Source: Lachnospira pectinoschiza (GTDB taxonomy: Bacteria; Bacillota; Clostridia; Lachnospirales; Lachnospiraceae). Taken from it: a DNA stretch of 64,000 bases. A program made the position numbers and the translations under genes. Shown one piece after another: positions 1 through 8,377 of this stretch. Under the pieces are notes generated by a model that was given only the letters and a program-made list of their open reading frames with translations, did no database searches and had not been told where the DNA came from. The DNA lies in NCBI RefSeq assembly GCF_020564355.1, contig NZ_JAJCRR010000001.1, positions 248,001-312,000 on the forward strand. The letters run 5' to 3'. Numbering within the stretch: the stretch's first letter is position 1; every line of letters starts with the position of its first letter.

Positions 1-1085
1 GAATGTTAGGTGTTTTTGATTTGTTTGTGTATGATGAAGGCTTTGTATTACAGCTGCCGGTTAAGGAAGCACCGGAAATTGTACCGGAATTTGCACCGCA
101 GCAAAAACTGTTTCAGGTATTAAAAGAATCAACCCAGTGGGCAAATATGCTGGGAATTGATACTGTGGGCGCATTAAATGAGCATATTACAAATAATGAT
201 ATGAACTCATTAATTCTTGTACAGGAAGCTCTTCAGGAACAGAAAATTGTTGAAATTGTCAACTCTATTAAAAAAAGAAAAAGTACAAAATTTGTAATGA
301 TTGCAGGACCGTCATCTTCCGGAAAGACGACCTTTGCAAACCGCCTGTCCATTCAGCTTCGAGCAAACGGATACAAGCCGCATCCAATCAGTGTGGATAA
401 CTATTTTGTAGAGCGTGAGCAGACACCGCTTGACGAAGACGGCAATTATAACTTTGAAGACCTGCATGCGATTGACATCGAGTTGTTTAACCGGCACATG
501 GAGCAGCTTCTGGAAGGAAAGCGTGTCTGTATGCCGACCTTTAACTTTAAGACGGGTAAAAAAGAATACGGAAATGATTATTTACAGCTTGGAGCGGAAG
601 ACATTCTTGTTATCGAAGGAATTCACTGCTTAAACGATGAAATGTCCTATATGCTCCCAAAAGAAAGTAAATATAAAATTTACATCAGTGCGCTGACACA
701 GTTAAATGTGGATGAACATAACCGTGTGGCAACAACCGACGGCAGATTAATCCGCCGTCTGGTGCGTGACAGCAGAACCCGTGGTGCGAGTGCTGCACGT
801 ACTCTCGGCATGTGGGAATCTGTGCGCAAGGGCGAAGAAAAAAATATTTTCCCGTTTCAGGAGCATGCAGATGCGATGTTTAATTCGGCAATGCCGTATG
901 AACTGTCCGTATTAAAGCCGTATGTAGAACCGCTGTTATTCTCAGTCGGAGAGGACGAACCGGAATATCAGGAAGCAAAGCGCCTGTTAAAGTTCCTTGC
1001 GTACTTCCTGCCGTATACCAGTGAAAACATACCGATTAATTCGATTGTAAGGGAATTTGTTGGCGGGGGATGTTTTAAGGTTTGA
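1..1085 (+). CDS. Nucleoside (uridine) kinase family protein, N-terminus outside window
   Basis: The frame is open at the left edge, so only the C-terminal 360 residues or so are visible. They hold a P-loop (GPSSSGKTT, about visible residues 102-110) in a phosphoribulokinase/uridine kinase fold, with DNYF and a later RRLVRDSRTRG segment expected to bind substrate and phosphate. In Clostridia this family is usually about 550 residues, with an N-terminal TGS/threonyl-tRNA synthetase-like region, which would lie off the window. The expected reaction is ATP-dependent phosphorylation of a nucleoside in the cytoplasm; uridine is the usual annotation but the substrate cannot be read here. It converges on the minus-strand MBL gene, with a hairpin at 1100-1132 between them. 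Confidence 0.85.
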   Translation, partial: MLGVFDLFVYDEGFVLQLPVKEAPEIVPEFAPQQKLFQVLKESTQWANMLGIDTVGALNEHITNNDMNSLILVQEALQEQKIVEIVNSIKKRKSTKFVMIAGPSSSGKTTFANRLSIQLRANGYKPHPISVDNYFVEREQTPLDEDGNYNFEDLHAIDIELFNRHMEQLLEGKRVCMPTFNFKTGKKEYGNDYLQLGAEDILVIEGIHCLNDEMSYMLPKESKYKIYISALTQLNVDEHNRVATTDGRLIRRLVRDSRTRGASAARTLGMWESVRKGEEKNIFPFQEHADAMFNSAMPYELSVLKPYVEPLLFSVGEDEPEYQEAKRLLKFLAYFLPYTSENIPINSIVREFVGGGCFKV

Positions 1086-1099
1086 GTTTTATCAGGCCG

Positions 1100-1132
1100 C
1101 ACCCTCACCGTCCGGTACTCCAGGTGAGGGTG
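1100..1132. terminator. Hairpin between convergent genes
   Basis: CACCCTCACC (1100-1109) pairs with GGTGAGGGTG (1123-1132) around a 13-nt loop. It overlaps the stop codon of the minus-strand MBL gene (1105-1107). Neither side has a clean T-run, so it may act as a weak bidirectional terminator or mRNA end; that role is inferred from position. Confidence 0.45.
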
Positions 1133-2085
1133 TCGGGGGTGCTGTAAGCTGTGATTGTTCCGCTTAAATCGGTACGCAGGATTTGAATATCCTGTGCTTC
1201 CAAGCGGGAAAGTGTTTTTTGTGCGGGGTGTCCGTAATCGTTGTCTGCGCCGACACTGATAACGGCAAAAGCAGGGTGTACGGCACGTAGAAATTTTTCG
1301 GTGGAAGAAGATGCACTTCCGTGGTGGCTTACCATATAGACGTCCGCAGAAAGATCTAAATTCTCATTTAACATGGCGGATTCGCTTTTTGACTGGGCAT
1401 CGCCAAGGATTAAAAAGCTGTGTGAAGAATCCGTCAGCCGGATACCGAGAGAGCGGTTGTTTTCTTCTTCATAGTCATAGCGGTCGGGGCAGACCACGGT
1501 AAAAGAGGCATTTCCTAAAATATAGGTGTCACCGACCTGTGGGTGTACCGGAGTGATATTCTGCTTTTTAAGACAATTTACATAGGACTGGTAAATTTTT
1601 GTATCAGCACTGTAATCCGGTGAAAGAACATTGCCAACGTCAAATTGATATAAAGCACCGATAATGCCGCTTACATGGTCGGCATCATAGTGTGAAATCA
1701 GTACATAGTCAAGTGCAGTAATACCCGCCTGCTGTAAGTAGCTGACTACAAAAGAGGAGTGGGAACGGTCACCGCCGTCAATCAGCATATAATGTCCGTC
1801 CGATTCCGCAAGCACACAGTTTCCCTGCCCGACATCTAAAAAGGTGACAGAAAGCGTTGTATTTTCGGGACGGCTTTCTGAATAGAAAAGTGCGGTGTCC
1901 TGTTTAGAAGAATTTGTAAATAAACCTTTCAGTGTATCCTGAAAAGAAGTCTTTACGGAAGCTGTCAGGTCAGGATTTAAAAGTCCGATATGACAGATAA
2001 AAACAATAATAAAAACGAAAAGCATCATAAAAGCAGAGAATTTTGTACGGATTCTCTGCTTGTTTTTACGTTGTCTGTGATACAT
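1105..2085 (-). CDS. ComEC-like metallo-beta-lactamase-fold hydrolase
   Basis: 326 residues. A basic N-terminus is followed by one membrane segment (about residues 15-33), so the MBL domain is probably outside the membrane. LDVGQGNC, LIDGG and the metal motif SHYDADHVSGI identify the family related to the C-terminal hydrolase domain of ComEC/Rec2; SHHGS further on is a second metal-binding segment. Homologues cut nucleic acid or phosphodiesters; no channel domain is present here, so a competence role is not implied. The start at 2085 is preferred to an in-frame TTG at 2103 because GGAG lies 6 nt upstream of the ATG. It follows tyrA by 48 nt and is probably co-transcribed with it. Confidence 0.8.
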   Translation of the reverse strand: MYHRQRKNKQRIRTKFSAFMMLFVFIIVFICHIGLLNPDLTASVKTSFQDTLKGLFTNSSKQDTALFYSESRPENTTLSVTFLDVGQGNCVLAESDGHYMLIDGGDRSHSSFVVSYLQQAGITALDYVLISHYDADHVSGIIGALYQFDVGNVLSPDYSADTKIYQSYVNCLKKQNITPVHPQVGDTYILGNASFTVVCPDRYDYEEENNRSLGIRLTDSSHSFLILGDAQSKSESAMLNENLDLSADVYMVSHHGSASSSTEKFLRAVHPAFAVISVGADNDYGHPAQKTLSRLEAQDIQILRTDLSGTITAYSTPDTLTWSTGR

Positions 2086-2133
2086 ATGAATCTCCATTCT
2101 CAAGCAGATTTACTGCAAATACGGTGGCTGCCG

Positions 2134-3009
2134 TCAGGAACGGTCCGGTCCGAAAAATGTATTCCGGTAAATGCCTGCTTCTTCAAATAACTTGTAAATG
2201 TAGTGACTGTCGCCGGAATCAATATGTTCTTTGACTGCAGTAAGAGAGTTGATATATTCCCCTAAAAGCTGCGAAATAGCCGTCGGATTTGCAGCACAAA
2301 TCTGTTCCCACATTTCCGGAGAAGAAGCAGCGATCCGGGTGGTGTCCTTAAAACCGCCTGCGGCAAGCAGGTGCATGTAATCTTTATAGTCACCGGTGTC
2401 GGCATCTTTAACCAGCTTTGCCAGTGCGGCAGAGACAAGGTGCGGCACATGGCTGATGGCAGCAGCACAGTAATCATGTGTTGCCGGGTCCATGACAATT
2501 GGCACGGCCTTGATATCTTTTACAAGTTCGACATAAGCATCTAAATGTTCTTTTGAAGTGTGTGCAGACGGTGTGATAACGTATTTTGCACCACACAGCA
2601 AATCGGCATGGGCGCTTGTATAACCAGACTGTTCAGAGCCTGCCATCGGATGTCCGCCGATAAAATTATTTTCCAGACCGGCATTTTTAGCTGCAGTGTA
2701 AATGCTTTCTTTTACACTGCCTACATCGGTTAAAATGCAGGAAGACTTGATAAGTGGCTTTAACAGTTCAAAATATTTTGTAATCGTTACGACCGGCGTG
2801 CAGATAAAAATGATATCGCAGCCGGAAAACTGTTCATTTACGCAGTCCGTTACTTCATCCAATACACCGTCTTTTTGTGCCTGATAAAGGGGAGAAAGAG
2901 AACGGCTGGTAGCAATCATGTGGCACTGCGGGCGGTACGCACGGAGTGCCTTTGCAATCGAACCGCCAATTAATCCAAAACCTATAAAACCAATCTGTAA
3001 AATCTCCAT
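2134..3009 (-). CDS. tyrA: Prephenate dehydrogenase
   Basis: 291 residues. It oxidatively decarboxylates prephenate to 4-hydroxyphenylpyruvate in tyrosine synthesis, using NAD(P)+. A Rossmann motif (GFGLIGGS, about residues 9-16) opens the protein, and GGHPMAGSEQSGY carries the conserved catalytic histidine region. No chorismate mutase or ACT domain is evident, so the enzyme appears monofunctional. ATG 3009 is chosen because GGAG (complement at 3016-3019) sits 6 nt upstream; an ATG four codons earlier overlaps that ribosome site. The 5' leader holds two hairpins of the recurrent leader family (see 3010-3098), suggesting translational control. No other aromatic pathway gene is adjacent. Confidence 0.9.
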   Translation of the reverse strand: MEILQIGFIGFGLIGGSIAKALRAYRPQCHMIATSRSLSPLYQAQKDGVLDEVTDCVNEQFSGCDIIFICTPVVTITKYFELLKPLIKSSCILTDVGSVKESIYTAAKNAGLENNFIGGHPMAGSEQSGYTSAHADLLCGAKYVITPSAHTSKEHLDAYVELVKDIKAVPIVMDPATHDYCAAAISHVPHLVSAALAKLVKDADTGDYKDYMHLLAAGGFKDTTRIAASSPEMWEQICAANPTAISQLLGEYINSLTAVKEHIDSGDSHYIYKLFEEAGIYRNTFFGPDRS

Positions 3010-3098
3010 ACTAATCTCCATTTCTGAGCGACTATGTCGCAAAGATGCGATGAGAAATTCGCGCAGGCGATTTCTCATCTGTATTTTAATGTATAATA
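3010..3098 (-). promoter_or_regulatory. tyrA 5' leader: partial copy of recurrent hairpin leader (subfamily 2)
   Basis: Read on the minus strand. One hairpin spans 3049-3079 (GATGAGAAAT paired with ATTTCTCATC, topped by CGC/GCG). A second spans 3028-3040 (GCGAC/GTCGC, loop ATA) and runs into TCGCTCAG, then GGAG and the tyrA ATG. The same two hairpins occur before murE, with GCAAC/GTTGC replacing GCGAC/GTCGC, which is a compensatory change. The two 5' hairpins of the full element are absent. Function is inferred from position only. Confidence 0.6.
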
Positions 3099-3121
3099 AC
3101 ACAAGTAACCTGTTAAAACAA
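3093..3121 (-). promoter_or_regulatory. Putative sigma-A promoter of tyrA
   Basis: On the minus strand TTGTTT (complement at 3116-3121) lies 17 bp from TATTAT (complement at 3093-3098). Transcription would begin just before the hairpin leader. Identified by eye from consensus and spacing. Confidence 0.5.
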
Positions 3122-3200
3122 AGTATCACAAAATTAAAAGTATAACTGTATACACTTTAACACTTCAACGTAAAAAATAAAATGCTTATTGACAATGTAC

Positions 3201-3229
3201 TTGAAAAAATACAAAAAATGTAGTAAAAT
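3201..3229 (+). promoter_or_regulatory. Putative promoter of the EF-G-like gene
   Basis: TTGAAA (3201-3206) is followed after 17 bp by TAAAAT (3224-3229). A TTGACA at 3189-3194 lacks a well-spaced -10. The rest of the 322-nt gap between tyrA and the EF-G-like gene shows nothing else I recognise. Confidence 0.45.
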
Positions 3230-3331
3230 AAATCATAACATTTAGAACGTAAACAAATTAACAGGGGTGAGATACAAGGCGTGGTATTTTATACGCATTT
3301 GTGAATATTTCATGCCGGAATGGAGTGCATT

Positions 3332-5410
3332 ATGAATAATTACAGAACAGGTGACATCAGAAATATTGCAGTCTTAGGAGGCAGTGGAAGCGGTAAGACA
3401 ACACTGGTTGAGGCAGCAGCGTTTGCAGGGGAGAATAAGAACTATTTAGGAAGCATTGCGCAGGGCAATACGGTCAGTGATTACGACAGCGAGGAACGCA
3501 GCCGTGGATTTTCAATTCATTTATCGGTTGTTCCGGTGGAATGGAACGGTTATAAGATTAATTTCTTAGATGCACCGGGGGCATTGGATTTTGAAGGAGA
3601 ACGCGAGTCTGCTACAAGTGCTGCAGATGCAGCGGTCATCGTGATTAATGCCCGCAAAGGCATTGATGCCGGAACATGTGCCGCATGGAAATTATGTGAC
3701 CGTTATAAACTGCCGAGAGTGATTTTTGTAACAGGCATGGATGATGATACTGCCAGCTACAGAGAGATTGTGGAAGAACTCACAAAGCTGTACGGCGGAA
3801 AGATTGCGCCGTTTCATATGCCAATCCGCCAGGATCAGCGTCTGATTGGTTATGCGGATATTACCAAGATGAGCGCCAGAAAATTTACTGGTATCGGAAA
3901 ATATGAAGATTTCGAGATTCCGGACTACTGTATGGAAAACCTCAATAAATTTAAAGGGATTTTAGATGAGGCAGTGGCTTCGGTTGACGAAGATAATATG
4001 GAAAAATATTTTTCGGGTGAAGAATTTACACAGCAGGAAAAGGACAGCGCCCTGCGTGCCGACTGTACGGACGGAAGCATTGTTCCGGTAACGATGGGTT
4101 CGGGACTGCATGTACATGGTGTCTATATGCTTTTAGATGTCATTACAAAATATTTTCCGTCACCGTTTTTTACAAAGACCGGTATTAATGTTTATGACAA
4201 TGAGCTGTTTGACTGCATTTATGATGAAAAAGATTTTCTGGCGGCGCGGGTATTTAAGACGGTATCCGACCCATATCTTGGCAAGTATTCCTTTGTAAAG
4301 GTTTATTCCGGTACATTAAAAGCGGACAGCATGATTTTTAATCCGTCTTACGATATGGAAACAAAGATTGGCAGAATTTATAAGGTATGCGGAAAAGAAT
4401 ATACACCGGTGGACAGCATTGTGGCAGGCGATATCGGAGCCATTCCGAAGCTGAACGGATTTTCAACCGGAGATACCATTTCCACAAAGGTGAAGCCGAT
4501 TAAGCTCGATACGATTGAATTTGCAGTGCCGTATACGGTAAAGCGTATTGTTGTTGATAACAAGCAGAATGAAGAAAAGCTTTCACAGGCACTGGCAAAG
4601 ATTATGGAAGAAGACAGAACCGTGCTTTGTGAAAATGATACAGAAAACGGTCAGCGTCTGATAAAAGGAATCGGCGAACAGCAATTGGAGATTATTGTGG
4701 CAAGACTTGAAAATCAGTATAAGATTCCGCAGGTTCAGCTGACAGCGCCAAAGGTCGGTTATAAAGAAACGATTTGTGCGGAAGCGACAGCAAGATGCCG
4801 TTACAAAAAGCAGAGCGGTGGTCACGGACAGTTTGCGGAAGTGCAGATTACATTTTCACCGTCCGGCAACCGTGAAAAAGATTACGTATTTGAAACAGCC
4901 GTAGTCGGCGGCGCAGTTTCTAAAAATTATTTCCCGGCAGTGGAAAAGGGAATTGCAGAAAGTGTCAAGACAGGACTGCTTGCAGGGTATCCGGTGGTCG
5001 GCTTAAAGGCAGTGCTGACAGACGGCGCGGAGCATCCGGTGGATTCGAGTGAAAATGCATTTAAAATGGCAGCTGTCATGGCATATAAGGAAGCTTATTT
5101 AAAGGCATCACCGATTATCTTAGAGCCGATTGCACAGGTAAAAATCTTTGCACCGTCCGTTTATGCGGGAGACATTTCAAATGATTTAAAGACCCGCAGG
5201 GCAAGAGTACTTGGCATGATGCCGGCAGAAGACGGAACTTCTTATATAGAAGCTGATGTTCCGGTTGCCGAGCTGGAAGGCTATATGGCAAAGCTTCGCT
5301 CCATTACGGAAGGCTATGGTACATTTGCCTACGAATTTGCAAGATACGGACATGCGCCGCAGAATGTAGTGGAGAAGCTGTCCGCAGAATATCAGAAAAA
5401 CAACGGATAA
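3332..5410 (+). CDS. EF-G-like translational GTPase (divergent paralogue)
   Basis: 692 residues, the length and domain order of elongation factor G: GTP domain, domain II, ribosomal S5-like domain IV and C-terminal EF-G domain (about residues 600-680). The P-loop is GGSGSGKTT instead of the classical AHIDAGKTT, the G3 motif is DAPG, and the G4 position reads TGMD where NKxD is normal. This marks it as a divergent EF-G paralogue rather than the housekeeping factor, which usually lies with rpsL/rpsG. Its cellular role is not known to me. ATG 3332 follows GGAG by 7 nt; an ATG at 3320 overlaps that ribosome site. It has its own promoter and appears monocistronic. Confidence 0.8.
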   Translation: MNNYRTGDIRNIAVLGGSGSGKTTLVEAAAFAGENKNYLGSIAQGNTVSDYDSEERSRGFSIHLSVVPVEWNGYKINFLDAPGALDFEGERESATSAADAAVIVINARKGIDAGTCAAWKLCDRYKLPRVIFVTGMDDDTASYREIVEELTKLYGGKIAPFHMPIRQDQRLIGYADITKMSARKFTGIGKYEDFEIPDYCMENLNKFKGILDEAVASVDEDNMEKYFSGEEFTQQEKDSALRADCTDGSIVPVTMGSGLHVHGVYMLLDVITKYFPSPFFTKTGINVYDNELFDCIYDEKDFLAARVFKTVSDPYLGKYSFVKVYSGTLKADSMIFNPSYDMETKIGRIYKVCGKEYTPVDSIVAGDIGAIPKLNGFSTGDTISTKVKPIKLDTIEFAVPYTVKRIVVDNKQNEEKLSQALAKIMEEDRTVLCENDTENGQRLIKGIGEQQLEIIVARLENQYKIPQVQLTAPKVGYKETICAEATARCRYKKQSGGHGQFAEVQITFSPSGNREKDYVFETAVVGGAVSKNYFPAVEKGIAESVKTGLLAGYPVVGLKAVLTDGAEHPVDSSENAFKMAAVMAYKEAYLKASPIILEPIAQVKIFAPSVYAGDISNDLKTRRARVLGMMPAEDGTSYIEADVPVAELEGYMAKLRSITEGYGTFAYEFARYGHAPQNVVEKLSAEYQKNNG

Positions 5411-5425
5411 AAGTAGAATCGGTAC

Positions 5426-5453
5426 TTGACAAAGCGGTTGAATATGATAAAAT
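5426..5453 (+). promoter_or_regulatory. Promoter of the leuS T-box transcript
   Basis: TTGACA (5426-5431), a 16-bp spacer and TAAAAT (5448-5453). The transcript would start just ahead of the T-box leader. Confidence 0.6.
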
Positions 5454-5461
5454 ATTCCTGT

Positions 5462-5735
5462 TTCGTAGTAAATATTTGAATATATAAAGACTGTGAAAAG
5501 GAATAGTAGATTATCGCCGGAATTTTACAGAGAGCTGCCGGAAGGTGCAAGACAGCAGATTCGGATAATTGAACTCGCCTTGGAGTTTCTTTTCTGAAAG
5601 GATAAACAGATAGGAAAAGACGATTCATTTCCGTTACCAAATGACTGAGTGCATATGTAGGGCAGCTTACATATGAATTAGAGTGGTACCGCGATTGTAG
5701 CCCTTTCGTCTCTAAGTGAGATGAAAGGGCTTTTT
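5462..5735 (+). promoter_or_regulatory. T-box leader of leuS
   Basis: The conserved T-box sequence AGAGTGGTACCGCG is at 5680-5693 and is followed directly by an intrinsic terminator (5699-5735). T-box leaders bind their cognate uncharged tRNA and form an antiterminator. A leucine codon CTC in the sequence GAACTCGCC (about 5570-5578) is the likely specifier, consistent with leuS downstream; which triplet is read by the anticodon is inferred. The leader is followed by a further hairpin region before the start codon (see 5755-5843). Confidence 0.9.
5699..5735 (+). terminator. T-box attenuator terminator
   Basis: AGCCCTTTC pairs with GAAAGGGCT, with an internal TCTC/GAGA extension, followed by TTTTT. 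It competes with the antiterminator formed by the T-box sequence just upstream. Confidence 0.85.
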
Positions 5736-5754
5736 ATGTGTTTGAAAAAAGGAA

Positions 5755-5843
5755 GCAAAACAAGGAGGAAAATCCTCTGCTCCTGCTTAGGGCAGAAATG
5801 CGAGTAAACTCGCATACGATTTTGCTTCGCAAAACAAGGAGGA
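5755..5843 (+). repeat. 15-bp ribosome-site direct repeats flanking hairpins, between T-box and leuS
   Basis: GCAAAACAAGGAGGA occurs perfectly at 5755-5769 and 5829-5843, 74 bp apart; the second copy is the leuS ribosome site. Between them are a hairpin ATGCGAG/CTCGCAT with loop TAAA, and a hairpin TTTTGC/GCAAAA (5820-5834) whose 3' arm begins the second repeat. This resembles the ribosome-box duplications around the recurrent leaders elsewhere in the window, but the hairpin 2 to hairpin 4 complementarity was not found here. Confidence 0.7.
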
Positions 5844-5851
5844 TTAACAAA

Positions 5852-8266
5852 ATGGCAACAACGTATAACCATAAGGCTGTTGAAAAGAAATGGCGTGGAA
5901 ACTGGGAAGCACACCCAATTAATGTCAATGATGGCAAAAAACCGAAATATTACTGTCTGGATATGTTCCCGTATCCGTCAGGAAGCGGTCTTCATGTCGG
6001 TCACTGGAGAGGTTATGTAATCAGTGATGTATGGAGCAGATATAAGATGTTACACGGATACTATGTTATCCATCCAATGGGCTGGGATGCATTCGGTCTT
6101 CCGGCAGAAAACTATGCAATTAAGATGGGTGTTCATCCGAAAAAGTCTACGGCACAGAATGTAGCCAATATTAAAAGACAGATTCAGGAAATCGCCGCTG
6201 TTTATGACTGGGATATGGAAGTCAACACAACAGACCCGAATTTCTATAAGTGGACACAGTGGATTTTTGTAAAAATGTTTAAAGCAGGTCTTGCTTACGA
6301 AAAGGAAATGCCGATTAACTGGTGTCCGTCCTGCAAGACAGGTCTTTCAAATGAAGAAGTTGTAAACGGCTGCTGCGAACGCTGCGGTACAGAAGTAACC
6401 AAGAAGAACTTAAAGCAGTGGATGTTAAAGATTACAGCCTATGCAGACAGATTACTCGAAGACCTTGATAAGCTTGACTGGCCGGAAAAGGTTAAGAAGA
6501 TGCAGTCTGACTGGATTGGACGTTCTTACGGTGCAGAGGTAGATTTTAAGGTAGACGGAACGGATAAGTCTATTACTGTTTATACTACAAGACCGGATAC
6601 ATTACACGGTGCAACCTTTATGGTACTGGCTCCGGAACATGCAATGGCAAGAGAACTGGCAACGGAAGAAACAAAGCAGGCAGTGGAAGATTACATTTAC
6701 AGAGCTTCTACCCGTTCTAACATCGACAGAATGGCAGACAAGGAAAAGACCGGTGTATTTACAGGTTCTTATGCAATCAATCCTTTAAATGGAAAGAAAG
6801 TGCCAATCTGGCTGTCTGATTATGTACTGGCTGATTACGGTACAGGTGCGATTATGTGTGTACCGGCACATGATGACCGTGACTTTGAATTTGCAAAGAA
6901 ATTTGATATTCCGATTATTCAGGTTATTGCAAAAGACGGAAAAGAAATCGAAAATATGACAGAGGCTTATACAGATGCTGTCGGAACAATGATTAATTCC
7001 GGTGACTGGAACGGTATGGAATCTTCTGTATTAAAGAAAGAAGCACCGGAAATGATTGAAAAAATGGGCTTCGGACGTAAAAAGAAGAACTACAAGTTAC
7101 GTGACTGGGTATTCTCACGCCAGAGATACTGGGGCGAACCAATTCCGATTGTTCACTGCCCGGACTGCGGCTGTGTACCGGTTCCGGAAGACCAGCTTCC
7201 GTTACTGCTTCCAGAAGTAGAAAAGTATGAGCCGACCGGAACAGGTGAATCACCGCTTGCAGGAATTGAAGAATGGGTCAACACAACCTGCCCATGCTGC
7301 GGAAAGCCTGCTAAGAGAGAAACCAATACTATGCCACAGTGGGCTGGTTCTTCATGGTACTTCTTAAGATATGTGGATAATAAGAATGACAAAGAACTTG
7401 TAAGCAAGGAAAAGGCAGATAAGTATCTTCCGGTTGATATGTATATCGGCGGTGTGGAACATGCGGTACTGCACTTACTGTATTCAAGATTTTATACAAA
7501 ATTCTTACATGATATCGGTGTGGTTGATTTTGATGAACCGTTCAAGAAGCTGTTCAATCAGGGTATGATTGGCAAGAACGGCGCAAAGATGAGTAAGTCC
7601 AAAGGAAACGTTGTATCACCGGATGATTTAGTAAGAGATTACGGCTGTGATTCATTAAGAATGTATGAACTGTTTGTCGGACCACCGGAACTGGATGCAG
7701 AATGGGATGACAGAGGAATTGACGGTGTACACAGATTCCTGTCAAGATTCTGGACACTTGTAGAAGATAACGCAGATAAGAATTTCAATGAAACAGATGA
7801 AATGGTGAAGTTAAGACATAAGATGGTTTATGACATTACAAACCGTCTGGAAAACTTCAGTCTGAACACAGTTGTCAGCGGTTTCATGGAATACACCAAC
7901 AAGCTGGTTGACCTGACAAAGAAGCAGGGCGGCATTGATAAAGAAACAATGGAAACGATTGTTACGCTCTTATCTCCGTTTGCACCGCATGTTGCAGAAG
8001 AACTTTGGGAAGTATTAGGACATAACCAGAGCATTTTTGAAAGCACACAGTGGCCTTCATTTGATGAAGAAAAGATGAAGGATAACGAGATTGAAATGGC
8101 AGTTCAGGTAAATGGTAAAGTAAAGGCAAAGGTAACACTTTCTGTTGACGAAACCAAAGAATCTGCACTGGCTAAGGCAAAAGAAGCACTCGGTGATAAG
8201 CTTCCTGCAAATGTTGTAAAGGAAATTTACGTACCGGGTAAGATTATTAACATTGTCGGTAAGTAA
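5852..8266 (+). CDS. leuS: Leucyl-tRNA synthetase
   Basis: 804 residues, normal for bacterial LeuRS. It charges tRNA-Leu with leucine using ATP in the cytoplasm. HVGH (in SGSGLHVGHWRGY) is the HIGH signature and KMSKS (NGAKMSKSKGN) is the second class I motif. A CP1 editing domain is shown by TTRPDTLHGATF and a later HDDRDFEFA. Cysteine pairs (CPSC, CERC, CPDC, CPCC) suggest zinc-binding modules, and a C-terminal anticodon-binding region follows. ATG 5852 has AAGGAGG nearby. An in-frame ATG at 5738 is inside the terminator region and is not used. Expression is under T-box control, so it should rise when leucine is short. Confidence 0.97.
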   Translation: MATTYNHKAVEKKWRGNWEAHPINVNDGKKPKYYCLDMFPYPSGSGLHVGHWRGYVISDVWSRYKMLHGYYVIHPMGWDAFGLPAENYAIKMGVHPKKSTAQNVANIKRQIQEIAAVYDWDMEVNTTDPNFYKWTQWIFVKMFKAGLAYEKEMPINWCPSCKTGLSNEEVVNGCCERCGTEVTKKNLKQWMLKITAYADRLLEDLDKLDWPEKVKKMQSDWIGRSYGAEVDFKVDGTDKSITVYTTRPDTLHGATFMVLAPEHAMARELATEETKQAVEDYIYRASTRSNIDRMADKEKTGVFTGSYAINPLNGKKVPIWLSDYVLADYGTGAIMCVPAHDDRDFEFAKKFDIPIIQVIAKDGKEIENMTEAYTDAVGTMINSGDWNGMESSVLKKEAPEMIEKMGFGRKKKNYKLRDWVFSRQRYWGEPIPIVHCPDCGCVPVPEDQLPLLLPEVEKYEPTGTGESPLAGIEEWVNTTCPCCGKPAKRETNTMPQWAGSSWYFLRYVDNKNDKELVSKEKADKYLPVDMYIGGVEHAVLHLLYSRFYTKFLHDIGVVDFDEPFKKLFNQGMIGKNGAKMSKSKGNVVSPDDLVRDYGCDSLRMYELFVGPPELDAEWDDRGIDGVHRFLSRFWTLVEDNADKNFNETDEMVKLRHKMVYDITNRLENFSLNTVVSGFMEYTNKLVDLTKKQGGIDKETMETIVTLLSPFAPHVAEELWEVLGHNQSIFESTQWPSFDEEKMKDNEIEMAVQVNGKVKAKVTLSVDETKESALAKAKEALGDKLPANVVKEIYVPGKIINIVGK

Positions 8267-8285
8267 TTAAAAAGAAAATATTTTA

Positions 8286-8333
8286 AAATATAAGCTGCCC
8301 CACGGAATTCAGACCGTGGGACAGCTTATATTT
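8286..8333. terminator. Bidirectional terminator between leuS and the LysR gene
   Basis: A long inverted repeat: AAATATAAGCTG plus CCCACGG on the left pairs with CCGTGGG plus CAGCTTATATTT on the right around an 8-nt loop. Both sides end in A/T runs, so it can serve leuS (plus) and the convergent LysR gene (minus). Confidence 0.85.
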
Positions 8334-8377
8334 ATTAAATGTGTTATATTGCGTTGGAAATGCTGAAAGGAAAACGG

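Noticed and set aside
5738..5851. Longer LeuRS starting at 5738
   Set aside because: The ATG is just after the T-box terminator T-run with no ribosome site; the 38 extra residues do not resemble LeuRS.
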